DNA of 64,000 nucleotides from Haloarcula mannanilytica (lineage in GTDB: Archaea > Halobacteriota > Halobacteria > Halobacteriales > Haloarculaceae). The DNA lies in NCBI RefSeq assembly GCF_005406125.1, contig NZ_BIXZ01000006.1:165504-229503 (forward strand). Direction: 5' to 3'. Of this stretch, positions 8,431-17,671 are shown one piece after another. The translations under genes and the position numbers were made by a program. Under the pieces are notes generated by a model. The model searched no databases. It was not told the origin of the DNA and saw only the letters and a program-made list of their open reading frames with translations. Each line of letters starts with the position of its first letter. The stretch's first letter is position 1.

Positions 8431-9888
8431 ATGTACAACCTAGGTGATGTCTCCGAAACGGTCCAACAGTTTGTCCGAGACGTTGGCGCGTATTCGATAG
8501 CAGGCATTGCCCCGGCCATTTTTAGCGTTATTGCACTAACGGTTTTCACACGTCTGTTTTCACCGTCGGCGTTCGGCCGCTACTCGATTGCGATCTCGGT
8601 TGGCGGAATTGGGAGTACACTCCTGTTCGGCTGGCTCAATAAATCGATAATCAGATTCGGTTCGAAAGTGGACGAGAGAGAACTGATTGGGACTGCTTTC
8701 GCTGTTGTCATCGGTATTAGTCTCTGTCTTGTCGCAGTCGCAGGCGGCGTGTATGCACTTATCGGTAACACGCTCGGTCCGTATCAACCGTTTTACGCCG
8801 CTGCTCTGGCGTTTCTCCTGATGCAAGGGGCATTCCAGCCAATAATCGCGCTGTTCAGGGCCACGCTGAACTCGAAGCTCGTGACGGTGTTTATGTGTAT
8901 CAAGGCCGTTTCGATGCTTGCGTTTTCAGTTTTTATCGTTCTATTCGTGTATAATCACATTTCGGGCTGGATTTGGGGAAATGTGATCGCTATTGCCATT
9001 AGTATTCTCACTGTCGCCGCGCTGTCGGATCTCCTTCGAACCGTCCCACAGATCAACCGCGACATGCTCGTCCGTATGGCGGGGTACGGACTACCGTTGA
9101 TCGGGTGGATAATGGGTGACCCACTGTTGAACCAGGCAGATCGCTTTCTGATCGAGTTCCTTCGTGGGAGTGCTACGGTTGGCATCTATACCTCGAACTA
9201 TAGCCTGGCCGACCGTGGGTTACGACTGGCGATGATCCCGCTACTAGACGCGATTCAACCAATCGTAATTGATCGATGGAACGGAGACAACCAGGAACGG
9301 ATCGAAGAGCTGCTCAACCAGTTCACCAAGTACTTCCTCGTCCTCGCAGTTCCCGCACTGGTCCTCCTAGGCGCATTCAGCAGACCACTGAGTACACTTT
9401 TGCTTGGAAAAGCATATCACGAAGGATACGTCGTCATCCCGATAGTTGGCGCTGGAGTATTCATGTGGTCGCTTGGAAACCTCGGGCAAATCGGCCTGGA
9501 AATCAGAGAACGAACGGCGCTGATGTCGCGTGGGCTCATCGCTGCAGTTGTGTTCAATATCCTCGTCAACATCCCACTGATCATGAGCTTCGGATACGTG
9601 GGAGCAGCATTCGGAACACTGCTCAGCTATTCGGCGTACGCCGCGTTCGTCTTCTGGTACTCTCGGGATCGGATAGTTTGGCACCTACCAACGGAGACCA
9701 TCGGCAATGTCTTATTGGCTGGCACTGCTATGGCAGCGCTTCCGGCACTGCTGTACGTGTCTGATTGGTACACACACGGGCTGGTAGTAGTGGCAGGGGT
9801 CGTGTCGACCGTCGTTTACGTCGCTATTCTCTATGTGTCGGGAGAAATAACAGACGAGAATATCACACGGATTCGAGAATTGACCTAA
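8431..9888 (+). CDS. Polysaccharide flippase, MATE/Wzx-like
   Basis: 485 residues with 12-14 hydrophobic segments throughout, in the pattern of the oligosaccharidyl-lipid flippase group of the MOP superfamily. Shared features with the second flippase (17672-19135) include FTRLFSPSAFGRYSIA near the start, NQADRFLIEFL in the middle and IPLIMSFGYVGAAFGT near the C-terminus, so the two are paralogues alignable over their full length. It probably moves lipid-linked glycan from the cytoplasmic to the outer face of the membrane. Its 3' end overlaps the convergent DUF457 gene by 26 bases. Confidence 0.9.
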   Translation: MYNLGDVSETVQQFVRDVGAYSIAGIAPAIFSVIALTVFTRLFSPSAFGRYSIAISVGGIGSTLLFGWLNKSIIRFGSKVDERELIGTAFAVVIGISLCLVAVAGGVYALIGNTLGPYQPFYAAALAFLLMQGAFQPIIALFRATLNSKLVTVFMCIKAVSMLAFSVFIVLFVYNHISGWIWGNVIAIAISILTVAALSDLLRTVPQINRDMLVRMAGYGLPLIGWIMGDPLLNQADRFLIEFLRGSATVGIYTSNYSLADRGLRLAMIPLLDAIQPIVIDRWNGDNQERIEELLNQFTKYFLVLAVPALVLLGAFSRPLSTLLLGKAYHEGYVVIPIVGAGVFMWSLGNLGQIGLEIRERTALMSRGLIAAVVFNILVNIPLIMSFGYVGAAFGTLLSYSAYAAFVFWYSRDRIVWHLPTETIGNVLLAGTAMAALPALLYVSDWYTHGLVVVAGVVSTVVYVAILYVSGEITDENITRIRELT

Positions 9889-10471
9889 TACGCTCCAGGC
9901 CCGGTGCTCCATCGCGATACCATTTCAACCCAGCTACAACCGCCACGCAGACCTCTAAGATCCGTATCCAGAACCGGAGGTCCTCACCCTTCGGGAGTGT
10001 GCGAGCGGTCCATGCAGGCTTTTTTCGTATGACTGGCTCTACATACGCAATATTGGAAACCGCATTGACGATACCATCAGCAGGTAGGGTAACCGGCCAC
10101 ACGAGAAACGATATCTCGAGCAGATCCCGCGCAACTGTCCCCTGTAGAACGAACAGCGAGGCATCAGCGAAGGGTTGTACGGCCCAGCTTAGACCGAAAG
10201 CAATAACCGTCCTCCGAATTCCAGCATCGTTTCGACTGACAAACAGTAAACACAAAAAAGCCGGTAGCACAACTAGCATCGAGTGAGCAACGGTCCGACC
10301 GCTAACGAACGGTTCCCCAAGCAGTACCAACGGCTTATCGATGAGATCTGCAAACTGGGAACCGATCAGGATGGCACCGAGTTCACGCTGGCCAGGTGCA
10401 CGACGGAGGGCTCCGGTAGTGTACGCTGATACGGTGAGGTACCCAAGCGCGAGATGTGCGTGCGGGAGCAT
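9863..10471 (-). CDS. DUF457-type membrane protein (YdjM-like)
   Basis: 202 residues starting MLPHAHLALGYL, with an N-terminal His pair, then SQFADLIDKPLVLL and VAHSMLVVLPAF, the His/Asp pattern of DUF457 proteins annotated as membrane-bound metal-dependent hydrolases. Four or five hydrophobic segments follow. The gene is convergent with the flippase and overlaps its 3' end by 26 bases. Family function is poorly defined. A link to glycan or lipid metabolism is suggested only by location. Confidence 0.8.
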   Translation of the reverse strand: MLPHAHLALGYLTVSAYTTGALRRAPGQRELGAILIGSQFADLIDKPLVLLGEPFVSGRTVAHSMLVVLPAFLCLLFVSRNDAGIRRTVIAFGLSWAVQPFADASLFVLQGTVARDLLEISFLVWPVTLPADGIVNAVSNIAYVEPVIRKKPAWTARTLPKGEDLRFWIRILEVCVAVVAGLKWYRDGAPGLERIRSILESV

Positions 10472-10620
10472 TTCTCACTGATGGGAATTCGCCAGAGATA
10501 TCCATCAATGATGGGGATGGTGTCATGCTCATGCAACTGGCTGAGAATCGTATCGTGATACTTTAACCGAGCACACATGAGCCCGACTTATTATTACACT
10601 CTAGTAATTCACCTATCATA

Positions 10621-11163
10621 GTGGCACCCGACCCAGCGTATTGTTCGACTTGTGGGACCGAACTAGACGACCGGGAAATCGAGGGCCGGACGAGACGCTA
10701 CTGTCACAATTGCGCGAAACCGATTTACAGAAATCCGAAGCCGTGTGCTGGCGTCCTCGTAGTTGACGAGCAGAAGCACGTATTGCTAGTCAAACGGACA
10801 CAGCCACCTGCGGCTGGTTCTTGGAGTCTCCCCGCAGGGTATCTAGAAGCCGATGAACCCCCGCAGGAAGCAGCGAGTCGAGAATTGCACGAGGAGACCG
10901 GACTCTCCGTTTCGACGAGCGACATCACACTTCACGATACAAATTTCGTTCAACACCCTAGCGGTCAGCACATTCTTGTCGTAATCTATCTCACGACACG
11001 AGCATCGACGACAGGTTCGCCAACTCCCGGGTCCGATGCCGGCGCAGCACGGTTCTGGGATCTCGAAGAGATAATTTCGAGTGCTCAGCGGATCGAACCG
11101 GGGTATGAAGGGATTTTCGAGGCGGCAGTACGCGTTACAAATACCACCACATCGGACCGCTGA
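10621..11163 (+). CDS. Nudix hydrolase with N-terminal zinc ribbon
   Basis: 180 residues. Cys pairs CSTC (8, 11) and CHNC (about 28, 31) form a zinc ribbon as in NudC-type enzymes. The Nudix box follows as GYLEADEPPQEAASRELHEE with TGL after it, matching Gx5Ex7REUxEExGU. Starts at GTG 10621. A TATA-like stretch about 30 bases upstream fits leaderless transcription. Likely hydrolyses a nucleoside diphosphate-linked compound (NADH, ADP-ribose or an NDP-sugar). In this setting control of an NDP-sugar is possible but unproven. Confidence 0.88.
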   Translation: MAPDPAYCSTCGTELDDREIEGRTRRYCHNCAKPIYRNPKPCAGVLVVDEQKHVLLVKRTQPPAAGSWSLPAGYLEADEPPQEAASRELHEETGLSVSTSDITLHDTNFVQHPSGQHILVVIYLTTRASTTGSPTPGSDAGAARFWDLEEIISSAQRIEPGYEGIFEAAVRVTNTTTSDR

Positions 11164-11177
11164 AGTAACGCTTCCAG

Positions 11178-12317
11178 TCAGCTAAACCGCGATTTGAACT
11201 CGCTAGAGGCGGTTGGATGGGGCGGATACTGTTCGGAGGCGTGGAGAGATGTCGGACCTACAAAATGGGGGCCGGCGGTGAAACTCCAGACGTTGTGCCA
11301 CTTCACGATATCGCTGTTCTCTGCGATCCACTGTGCGAAATTTTCAATGAACAGGGGGTTATCACCTCCCCCAGCGTCGTTCCGGTTTCGAGCGACCACT
11401 CCATATTCCGGGAATGCAAGTGGTTTCTCGTGTTGTCTCGCGAACTCTGCCCAATCGTTCAGCCCAAATTCCTGGCTAACGAGCCGGTTCCAGGTCCGCT
11501 TACGACGCTCACGGACACACGAGTCGCCACACTGGTCCGGGTAGTATAGTTCCCCTTTGTCGTAAACTGTCAATCCGATGATGTCTACCCACTGATCTCC
11601 TGGGTATGCAGTTGTTGGGTCCATGTGGACTCGTCCGATATGTGGGGCCCACATGTAGCTGAAATCCGCGTCGTCAACTGAATTTATCGCCGTAACTACC
11701 TCTTTCCATGCCTTGATGAATAGTTCGGGCCTATCTACCGCCCCGTCTGAAGACCATCGCCCGTTCAGTTCGTGTCCGAGCCGTAACGTCGCATCTGACA
11801 TTCCGTTCCGAATCAAACTACGAGCAAATTGCTGATGTTGAGTCGTGTGTTCCCCCTCAGCTACGGCGGACAAAGTCGACTCCCCCGGAGGGAACATTTT
11901 CGCTGTGACCGCTATCTCACGCTCTGATGCGATTGGCTCAATGGGGACTTCGAACGGCATATTGTCGATACGATACCTGTCCCAGCCGCTGTGTGGGACG
12001 TTGAATGAGTAGTAATCAACAGTCCGTCCGAACCACTCCTCCCAGGGCTCTAACGCGGAGTCGTCGCCCAGATAGACCCCCACGCCAATGCCCGCCTCCT
12101 GTTCTGTCGTTTCCTCGGTTGTGGGACGCTCTGTAGAAGGATCCACCGAAGTATCAGCCCACGTGCTACAGCCAGCGAGCAAACTCAAACCCATTGCCGT
12201 GCTAGTAGAAAGTGTTTTGATAAAACCACGCCGACTCTTCTCTAATGTTTGTGGAGGGCCATGGTTCCCAGTCTCCGAGTCTTTTTCAGGAGGGATTTCT
12301 GACTCAGGCTTGTGCAT
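11178..12317 (-). CDS. GH26-like secreted lipoprotein
   Basis: 379 residues. Twin arginines at 29-30 (SRRGFIKTL) and a lipobox LLAGC with Cys 50 show a Tat-exported lipoprotein. After a Thr/Glu-rich linker the catalytic barrel begins near residue 76 (GIGVGVYLG). GHELNGRW (E183) fits the GH26 acid/base motif and PEYGV (E304) the nucleophile. Two Cys (about 263, 267) may form a disulphide. It is a paralogue of the unsignalled protein at 5675-6826. A membrane-anchored endo-acting hydrolase for the cell's own surface polysaccharide, or a mannan-type substrate, is plausible. It is divergent from the GT2 gene. Confidence 0.78.
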   Translation of the reverse strand: MHKPESEIPPEKDSETGNHGPPQTLEKSRRGFIKTLSTSTAMGLSLLAGCSTWADTSVDPSTERPTTEETTEQEAGIGVGVYLGDDSALEPWEEWFGRTVDYYSFNVPHSGWDRYRIDNMPFEVPIEPIASEREIAVTAKMFPPGESTLSAVAEGEHTTQHQQFARSLIRNGMSDATLRLGHELNGRWSSDGAVDRPELFIKAWKEVVTAINSVDDADFSYMWAPHIGRVHMDPTTAYPGDQWVDIIGLTVYDKGELYYPDQCGDSCVRERRKRTWNRLVSQEFGLNDWAEFARQHEKPLAFPEYGVVARNRNDAGGGDNPLFIENFAQWIAENSDIVKWHNVWSFTAGPHFVGPTSLHASEQYPPHPTASSEFKSRFS

Positions 12318-12480
12318 TCACACCGTTTCTTATCCGAACAAATTTAGTTAGAAGCTCATTATTTATCCGAAATGTCGGTCTGATAATTACGGTCGGTAAG
12401 ATTAGATCTGTGATACATCGTAGATCTGGAGTTTGGATACACCTTACTATAACACATATCTAGCATACTGCGGACGTAGG

Positions 12481-13452
12481 ATGAATGACGTTCCCACGAG
12501 TTATTCACCGGCAGAGAACGCTTCGGGTGTTCGAAACGATACTGTATCGGGCACCGATACCGCCCCATCCGTGGCTATCGTAATTCTCACCTGGGAAAAC
12601 TACGATGAGATCGTCGAATGTTTAAATTCGATACAATCGATTACGTATCCTAACTATCGCGTTATTATCGTCGACAACGGCTCGGAAGACGGTTCGATAG
12701 AACGACTGCAATCGGAGTACGAATGGTGTGAGTTCGTCCTCAACGAGGAGAACGAAGGATTTGCCAGGGGAAACAACGCCGGAATTTCGTATGCTCTTGA
12801 TAGCGGTGCGGACTACGTACTTCTCCTAAACGACGATACGATCGTATCGGAAGATTTCCTTGAGCCACTGGTTGATGCGATGGAAACGTACGATTCCGTG
12901 GCTGCTGTCGGCGGTGTCAACCTCTATGCCGATTCGGGGGAGATTCACAATGCAGGGTATACTTTCCATCCCTGGATTGCAGCGAAAGGGGAACTGTATC
13001 GCGAGCCGAAATCGAGTGAACCGTACCCGGTTGATTACGTTCAATCCTGCCTTATTCTCTTGAATCCGGAGTTCCTTGATGAGATCGGTTTGTTGAACGA
13101 AAGCTATTTTCTAGGGATGGAAGATGTGGATTTAGCGTGGAAGGCGAGAAAGAAAGGGTGGAAGGTTTTGACTGCTCCTGATTCGCGGATCCGGCATCGT
13201 ATTGGTGAAACCGCAACACGGTCACCATTCAGTTCGTATCACAAGATAAGAAATAAGTTGCAGTTCGGGGCTGAAAACCTCTCACTACCGTGTCGGATCC
13301 CGCTATATCTGTCGCTCATAGCTGAGACACTGTATCTGTTTCTATGGTGGTCTGTAACCGGCGGGTTCAATAAAATACGAACGACAGTACTCGGTGCATA
13401 TGATCACTTCAGAGACGCCGAGTTCAGAGATTACGATAGACTCACGAACTGA
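12481..13452 (+). CDS. Glycosyltransferase family 2 (rhamnosyltransferase-like)
   Basis: 323 residues from the ATG at 12481. The frame is open further upstream to a TTG at 12433, but a TATA-like ACTATAACA about 30 bases before 12481 favours the later start. The GT-A fold shows VAIVILTWENYDEI, VIIVDNGSEDGS and LLLNDDTIVSEDF (DDT as the metal-binding DxD-like motif), then GMEDVDLAWKARKKGW near the acceptor site. A hydrophobic segment near residue 280 may anchor it to the membrane. Similar proteins are annotated as dTDP-rhamnosyl transferases (WbbL-like). The actual donor is unknown. Confidence 0.88.
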   Translation: MNDVPTSYSPAENASGVRNDTVSGTDTAPSVAIVILTWENYDEIVECLNSIQSITYPNYRVIIVDNGSEDGSIERLQSEYEWCEFVLNEENEGFARGNNAGISYALDSGADYVLLLNDDTIVSEDFLEPLVDAMETYDSVAAVGGVNLYADSGEIHNAGYTFHPWIAAKGELYREPKSSEPYPVDYVQSCLILLNPEFLDEIGLLNESYFLGMEDVDLAWKARKKGWKVLTAPDSRIRHRIGETATRSPFSSYHKIRNKLQFGAENLSLPCRIPLYLSLIAETLYLFLWWSVTGGFNKIRTTVLGAYDHFRDAEFRDYDRLTN

Positions 13453-13574
13453 CACTCCCGCCTGTTCGAAGAGTTGGGGTTTTACAAACGACGGACAGTA
13501 ATTTGTCGGTTGGTGTATAGTGCAAATATTTAATTGGAAAACAACCGTATCAACAATCAGTATTGTGAGATAAT

Positions 13575-14156
13575 ATGAAACAGAGTCCGTTTAACCTATT
13601 GGCCGAGAAGGGGCTGGTCACCTTTGCCGTCATCTGTAAATCGTATCTCGCTAGTGAACTATACAAACGGTATCTCAACAGCCGTCGCAACGTTTCAATC
13701 GATAACTCAGCCGAAATCGACCTGGCAACTGACTTCGGAACGTCGGGCAATATCACCATCCGCGAAAACTGTCGGATCCGGAAATATACCGTCATCTCTC
13801 CGTCCGGAGGGGAAATCGAAATCGGAGCCAACTCCTTGGTCAACGCCTTTGGGTCCCTCCTTGGTCATGGGTCAATCCACATTGGTCAGGACGTATTAAT
13901 CGGTCCACATACGACCATTGTCGCTGCGAATCACACGTTTAGCGATCAGACTGTCCCAATAGTTCAACAGGAGGTCACAAAGGAGGGTATTACCATTCAC
14001 GACGACGTATGGATAGGCGCTAATTGCACGGTGTTAGATGGCGTTACTATCGGCGAGGGTGCTGTTGTCGCAGCCGGAAGTGTCGTCACTGAATCTGTGC
14101 CCGAATCTACCGTCGTTGCCGGCACTCCTGCGGAGCAGATCGATACACGAAACTAG
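13575..14156 (+). CDS. Hexapeptide-repeat O-acyltransferase
   Basis: 193 residues. After a helical N-terminus come left-handed beta-helix repeats ([LIV]-G-x4), e.g. ITIHDDVWIGANCTVLDGVT, IGEGAVVAAGSVVT and a VVAGTPAE ending typical of the maltose/galactoside O-acetyltransferase family. VAANHTF carries the likely catalytic His. Probably O-acetylates a sugar of the glycan in the cytoplasm, using acetyl-CoA. It lies between the GT2 gene and the large membrane protein, same strand. Confidence 0.87.
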   Translation: MKQSPFNLLAEKGLVTFAVICKSYLASELYKRYLNSRRNVSIDNSAEIDLATDFGTSGNITIRENCRIRKYTVISPSGGEIEIGANSLVNAFGSLLGHGSIHIGQDVLIGPHTTIVAANHTFSDQTVPIVQQEVTKEGITIHDDVWIGANCTVLDGVTIGEGAVVAAGSVVTESVPESTVVAGTPAEQIDTRN

Positions 14157-14248
14157 TTCAATCAGCATTCATTCGGCGGTTTAGACGGCCTATACTAAGA
14201 CAGTAATATATAAATACTCATCATCGGAGACTTTGAGTTGTAAAATTG

Positions 14249-16225
14249 ATGTCAACTGCTACGTGGCAAGACGTGACGCGCCTGCTTCTTCCGACATCTC
14301 TAATTATCGCATTATTTGCCTCCCTTGTGGCGTTTCAGATCCTGGGCCCAGTGGCCGGTGTCAAAAGCGGGTACGTGTTCCTAGGCTTGCTATTTGCAAT
14401 CGTAATCTATCGGTACTCACAAACAGAGGGAGAGGAAGTAGGCCACAGTAGCTATACAGTACAGAGCTCGGAGTTAGGAAAAGTCGTTTTCGGCGGCGTA
14501 CTGCTCGCTATAGCAGCGGTGGCACAGGCAGACGCATTGCTCCCGTTTGGAGCGCCGACCATGCGGACTGTGAGCCTTCTTGTCGTTCTGCCCATCGGGT
14601 ACATATTACTCGCAGTACAAATCCGACAGCGAGCACCAACAGGGTGGCTCATCAGCCAGCTCGTCGCGTTATTTGCACTCGATCCACTAACGAAATACCA
14701 ATCAACTAACTTTTATTTCGGGCGGGGCGACATTCCAAAACACGTTTACTACACTGATCTCATCACGTCAAGTGGAACGTGGCGGTCGCTTCCGGAAACC
14801 ACGATGTATCAGTACTTCCCGGGACACCAAACACTTCTCGGAGCAGTGAGCTTTCTTACCGGGTTCTCGTCGTACGATTCACTCGTTATCACCGGGATAC
14901 TCACGTATCTCGTCGTCATTTGCGCCGCGTATTTACTTGCCCGCCTCTTTTTTCCGGATCGAATACTCTCAATCTGTATCCTGTTCGGTGTTACAGTACT
15001 TGGCCCAATCCATCGATACAGCGTCTACTTTTACCCACAAGCGGTCGCAGTTGCGCTAGGGCTGATCGTTATTCTGGGTGCCTATCGATACAGTACGTTC
15101 GAACCGACGAGCTATCTCGTGCACACGGTACTTACCATACCCATCGTCGTTGCGCTTTGGTTCACTCATCATTTCACTGTTGTCCTGTTTGCTCCGATAC
15201 TGGCCGGACTGCTCACGGTTCCTATTCTCGCTAACCGCGGTTTCGGATTCGAAGGTGTCATCCGCCCCCAACTACTGCCAATCGTTGCGTGGGTCGGCGG
15301 CAGTGTGGCGTACTGGTTAGTCGGCAGTGTGTTTATCAGTACGCTGATTTCTGCCCTGACCAGAGTAGTCAGTTTCATGCAAGTGACTGGCGACGCGAGC
15401 GGCGGTGATCCAGTTCAAACGCTTGGACGTTCGCTCCCTGAACCATCCATTACTGAGGCCGTAATTAGTCTATTCAGCGTTAGTGGGATCTACAATGTCT
15501 TTCTCGTCTGTTTGCTCTCTCTCGGGGTGTTGGTGCTCTTTCGAAACCACAACTTGTACCGCCGCGCCGCTGGAATCGTCACTGTCGGCGTGCTCGGATC
15601 AATTTTCATGATCAGAATACCGCTTGAGATACACGGGATCCAGCGGATACAACTCCCACTTAGCCTCTTTGTCGCGTTTATCATTGGATCGAGCCTTTAT
15701 TGGCTCGTCTCTAACCCGAATACGTCTCTCAAGCGAATCGCTCCGGGGCTTCTCGTGGTCGCGGTACTGGCGACTGCCGGCCCTGCTGTGGCAGCTGATG
15801 ATCTTTACGGCCTCCACTCGGGGCCAGATCTCTGGGAGAAACAATCACTGCCCGAAACCCAAAAAGAATTCAGTGCCGCTGAAATGGAGAGTTTCCAGCA
15901 ATCAGCGACGTATCTCAAAGAGCAAGAGACCTCCGTCGCTACCGACTGGAATTCGGCTATCGGTCTCAGTAGATACGGTGCAGGCTCTGGTTCGTTCGTC
16001 GTAGCGGATGATCGCATCAGAACAGAGCAAGATCTGCTCCTGTACCGACAGCGGTGGACGACCCACAGTGTGCGGTACGTTCCATCGCGGATTGATTTCA
16101 GGACGCTCCTCGTTTCGGATGACTGGATGAGAGGGTCTGTCCGTAGTGAAAACAAGGTGTACACGACCGGTGAAATAGGAATGCTCGCAGACAGGGAGAA
16201 CGCTACGTATCTTGATCGCCAGTAA
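14249..16225 (+). CDS. Large multi-spanning membrane protein (GT-C or polymerase candidate)
   Basis: 658 residues from the ATG at 14249 (a TTG lies directly before). About 13 hydrophobic segments cover residues 10-510. A loop at about 150-190 reads FYFGRGDIPKHVYYTDLI and FPGHQTLLG, an arrangement of acidic residues after the early transmembrane helices that recalls GT-C enzymes. The last 150 residues form a soluble, likely external domain. No family is recognised with certainty. Its place among glycosyltransferases and flippases suggests a glycan polymerase, ligase or dolichol-sugar-dependent transferase. The 3' end overlaps the convergent GT4 gene. Confidence 0.7.
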   Translation: MSTATWQDVTRLLLPTSLIIALFASLVAFQILGPVAGVKSGYVFLGLLFAIVIYRYSQTEGEEVGHSSYTVQSSELGKVVFGGVLLAIAAVAQADALLPFGAPTMRTVSLLVVLPIGYILLAVQIRQRAPTGWLISQLVALFALDPLTKYQSTNFYFGRGDIPKHVYYTDLITSSGTWRSLPETTMYQYFPGHQTLLGAVSFLTGFSSYDSLVITGILTYLVVICAAYLLARLFFPDRILSICILFGVTVLGPIHRYSVYFYPQAVAVALGLIVILGAYRYSTFEPTSYLVHTVLTIPIVVALWFTHHFTVVLFAPILAGLLTVPILANRGFGFEGVIRPQLLPIVAWVGGSVAYWLVGSVFISTLISALTRVVSFMQVTGDASGGDPVQTLGRSLPEPSITEAVISLFSVSGIYNVFLVCLLSLGVLVLFRNHNLYRRAAGIVTVGVLGSIFMIRIPLEIHGIQRIQLPLSLFVAFIIGSSLYWLVSNPNTSLKRIAPGLLVVAVLATAGPAVAADDLYGLHSGPDLWEKQSLPETQKEFSAAEMESFQQSATYLKEQETSVATDWNSAIGLSRYGAGSGSFVVADDRIRTEQDLLLYRQRWTTHSVRYVPSRIDFRTLLVSDDWMRGSVRSENKVYTTGEIGMLADRENATYLDRQ

Positions 16226-17381
16226 TCAATTCGAATACTCTGTCGTATTGATCCATTAGCGAGTCCCAGGAGTGATTTGACGCGATCTCTGGCCCTGCAG
16301 CCGCGAGTCGGTGACGGAGTTCGTTCGAAGAGCGAAGCTGTTCGATGCCGCGAACAAATCCGTGAGCGTCCTCATAGATAAGCACATCTTTGCCGTCTTC
16401 AACAGTGAGTCCCTGGGCACCCACAGGAGTCGTAATTGTGGGTAATCCGGCCGCCAGATAATCTAACATCTTTAATTTAGTCCCGGAACCACTGAACAGC
16501 GGACATAGTGCGATGTCCGCTAACTGCAAGGCACCAGGGAGTTCATCAACATAGCCGGGTGTATATACATTGCTTGCCGATGTTGAAGGGGGATTCCGTC
16601 CGATGAGGAGAAAGGTTACGTCGTCGAATTCGGGGGCAATCTCTTCGCTAATTACCGTTGCCGCGCGTCTGTTCGGTGCATAGTCGTATGAGCCGAGGAA
16701 CACACACGTGAACACATTCTCGTCTATACCACACTCTCGTGCCGCTTGTGCCGGATTGCCCCCATCGCGTATCCACTGGAAGTCACACCCGTTCGGGATG
16801 ACGAATGTTTCGGTTCCGGGTGTCTCCTCGAACCGGGCTTGATCGTCTTTGGATTGGAACACCGTTATGTCGGCTGCACTAATCGCTTGCTTTTCAAAGG
16901 AGTAGAAGTTCTCTACTGTTCGGCGTCGAAGGAGATCGGGAACACCTCTCTCCTGAAGGTAGCCGTCCAGTATCGTGTGTTCGGCGTTGTGCTTGTTCAG
17001 GAGCATCACTGCATCGTGTTCCGCCGAGAGTTGCACTGCTGCATCCGTTACTTGCGGGAACTCACAGACGATAACGTCGAATGAGATTCCCAACGAATTA
17101 ACTGTCCTGACAAGACTCCGAGTGAGCAGTTTTCGAAGCGGGTGTCGCTCGCTAAATAAAAACAGTCCAGTCCAAAGTTCGTTCCAGATTGGTTGCCGGG
17201 TGAACAGTGGACTGGTCAGATCGATCCATTCGATATCATTCGATGGCTGTTCACTGCTGGGCGGTGCAGCTACCCATAAATCACCAAACTCAGTCATTTT
17301 CTGGGCAGTGTTCCATAGACGCACTTCGGCTCCGTTCTGTGGCGGGTACATTGCTGTCCGAGTGAGCTGTAAAATATTCAT
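16203..17381 (-). CDS. Glycosyltransferase family 4
   Basis: 392 residues, GT-B fold: MNILQLTRTAMYPPQNGAEVR as the N-terminal acceptor-domain start (glycine loop), VIPNGCDFQWI linking to the C-domain, VFLGSYDYAPNRRA and LLIGRNPP, then PLFSGSGTKLKMLDYLAAGLP, the acidic-replaced donor motif of GT4 enzymes of the WcaJ/TuaH neighbourhood. Convergent with the preceding membrane-protein gene, overlapping it by 23 bases. An AT-rich GAATTATCG about 27 bases upstream fits leaderless transcription from 17381. Confidence 0.88.
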   Translation of the reverse strand: MNILQLTRTAMYPPQNGAEVRLWNTAQKMTEFGDLWVAAPPSSEQPSNDIEWIDLTSPLFTRQPIWNELWTGLFLFSERHPLRKLLTRSLVRTVNSLGISFDVIVCEFPQVTDAAVQLSAEHDAVMLLNKHNAEHTILDGYLQERGVPDLLRRRTVENFYSFEKQAISAADITVFQSKDDQARFEETPGTETFVIPNGCDFQWIRDGGNPAQAARECGIDENVFTCVFLGSYDYAPNRRAATVISEEIAPEFDDVTFLLIGRNPPSTSASNVYTPGYVDELPGALQLADIALCPLFSGSGTKLKMLDYLAAGLPTITTPVGAQGLTVEDGKDVLIYEDAHGFVRGIEQLRSSNELRHRLAAAGPEIASNHSWDSLMDQYDRVFELITGDQDT

Positions 17382-17671
17382 TTGTCAAGAAGGGCGTTCG
17401 ATAATTCTCAAGCGTATTATCCAAATATCAGGTATCACACCTGTTAGTTATGCTGTCTTAATTTCTCGGATATCTCTTGGGCTGTGATCTCTATCGCATT
17501 ACTGAGAGTAGTGACCGCATTATTCTACCATTTTCGGCTCATATATTTAAATGAGAGTCGAGAATAGCAAAGAGAAAGACGACATGTGCTGCACGGATGT
17601 CGATCCGACGAGGGCATTAATATTGGACGAATGAATGACTGGCATGTGTAACATGATTACGCTGTAATATA

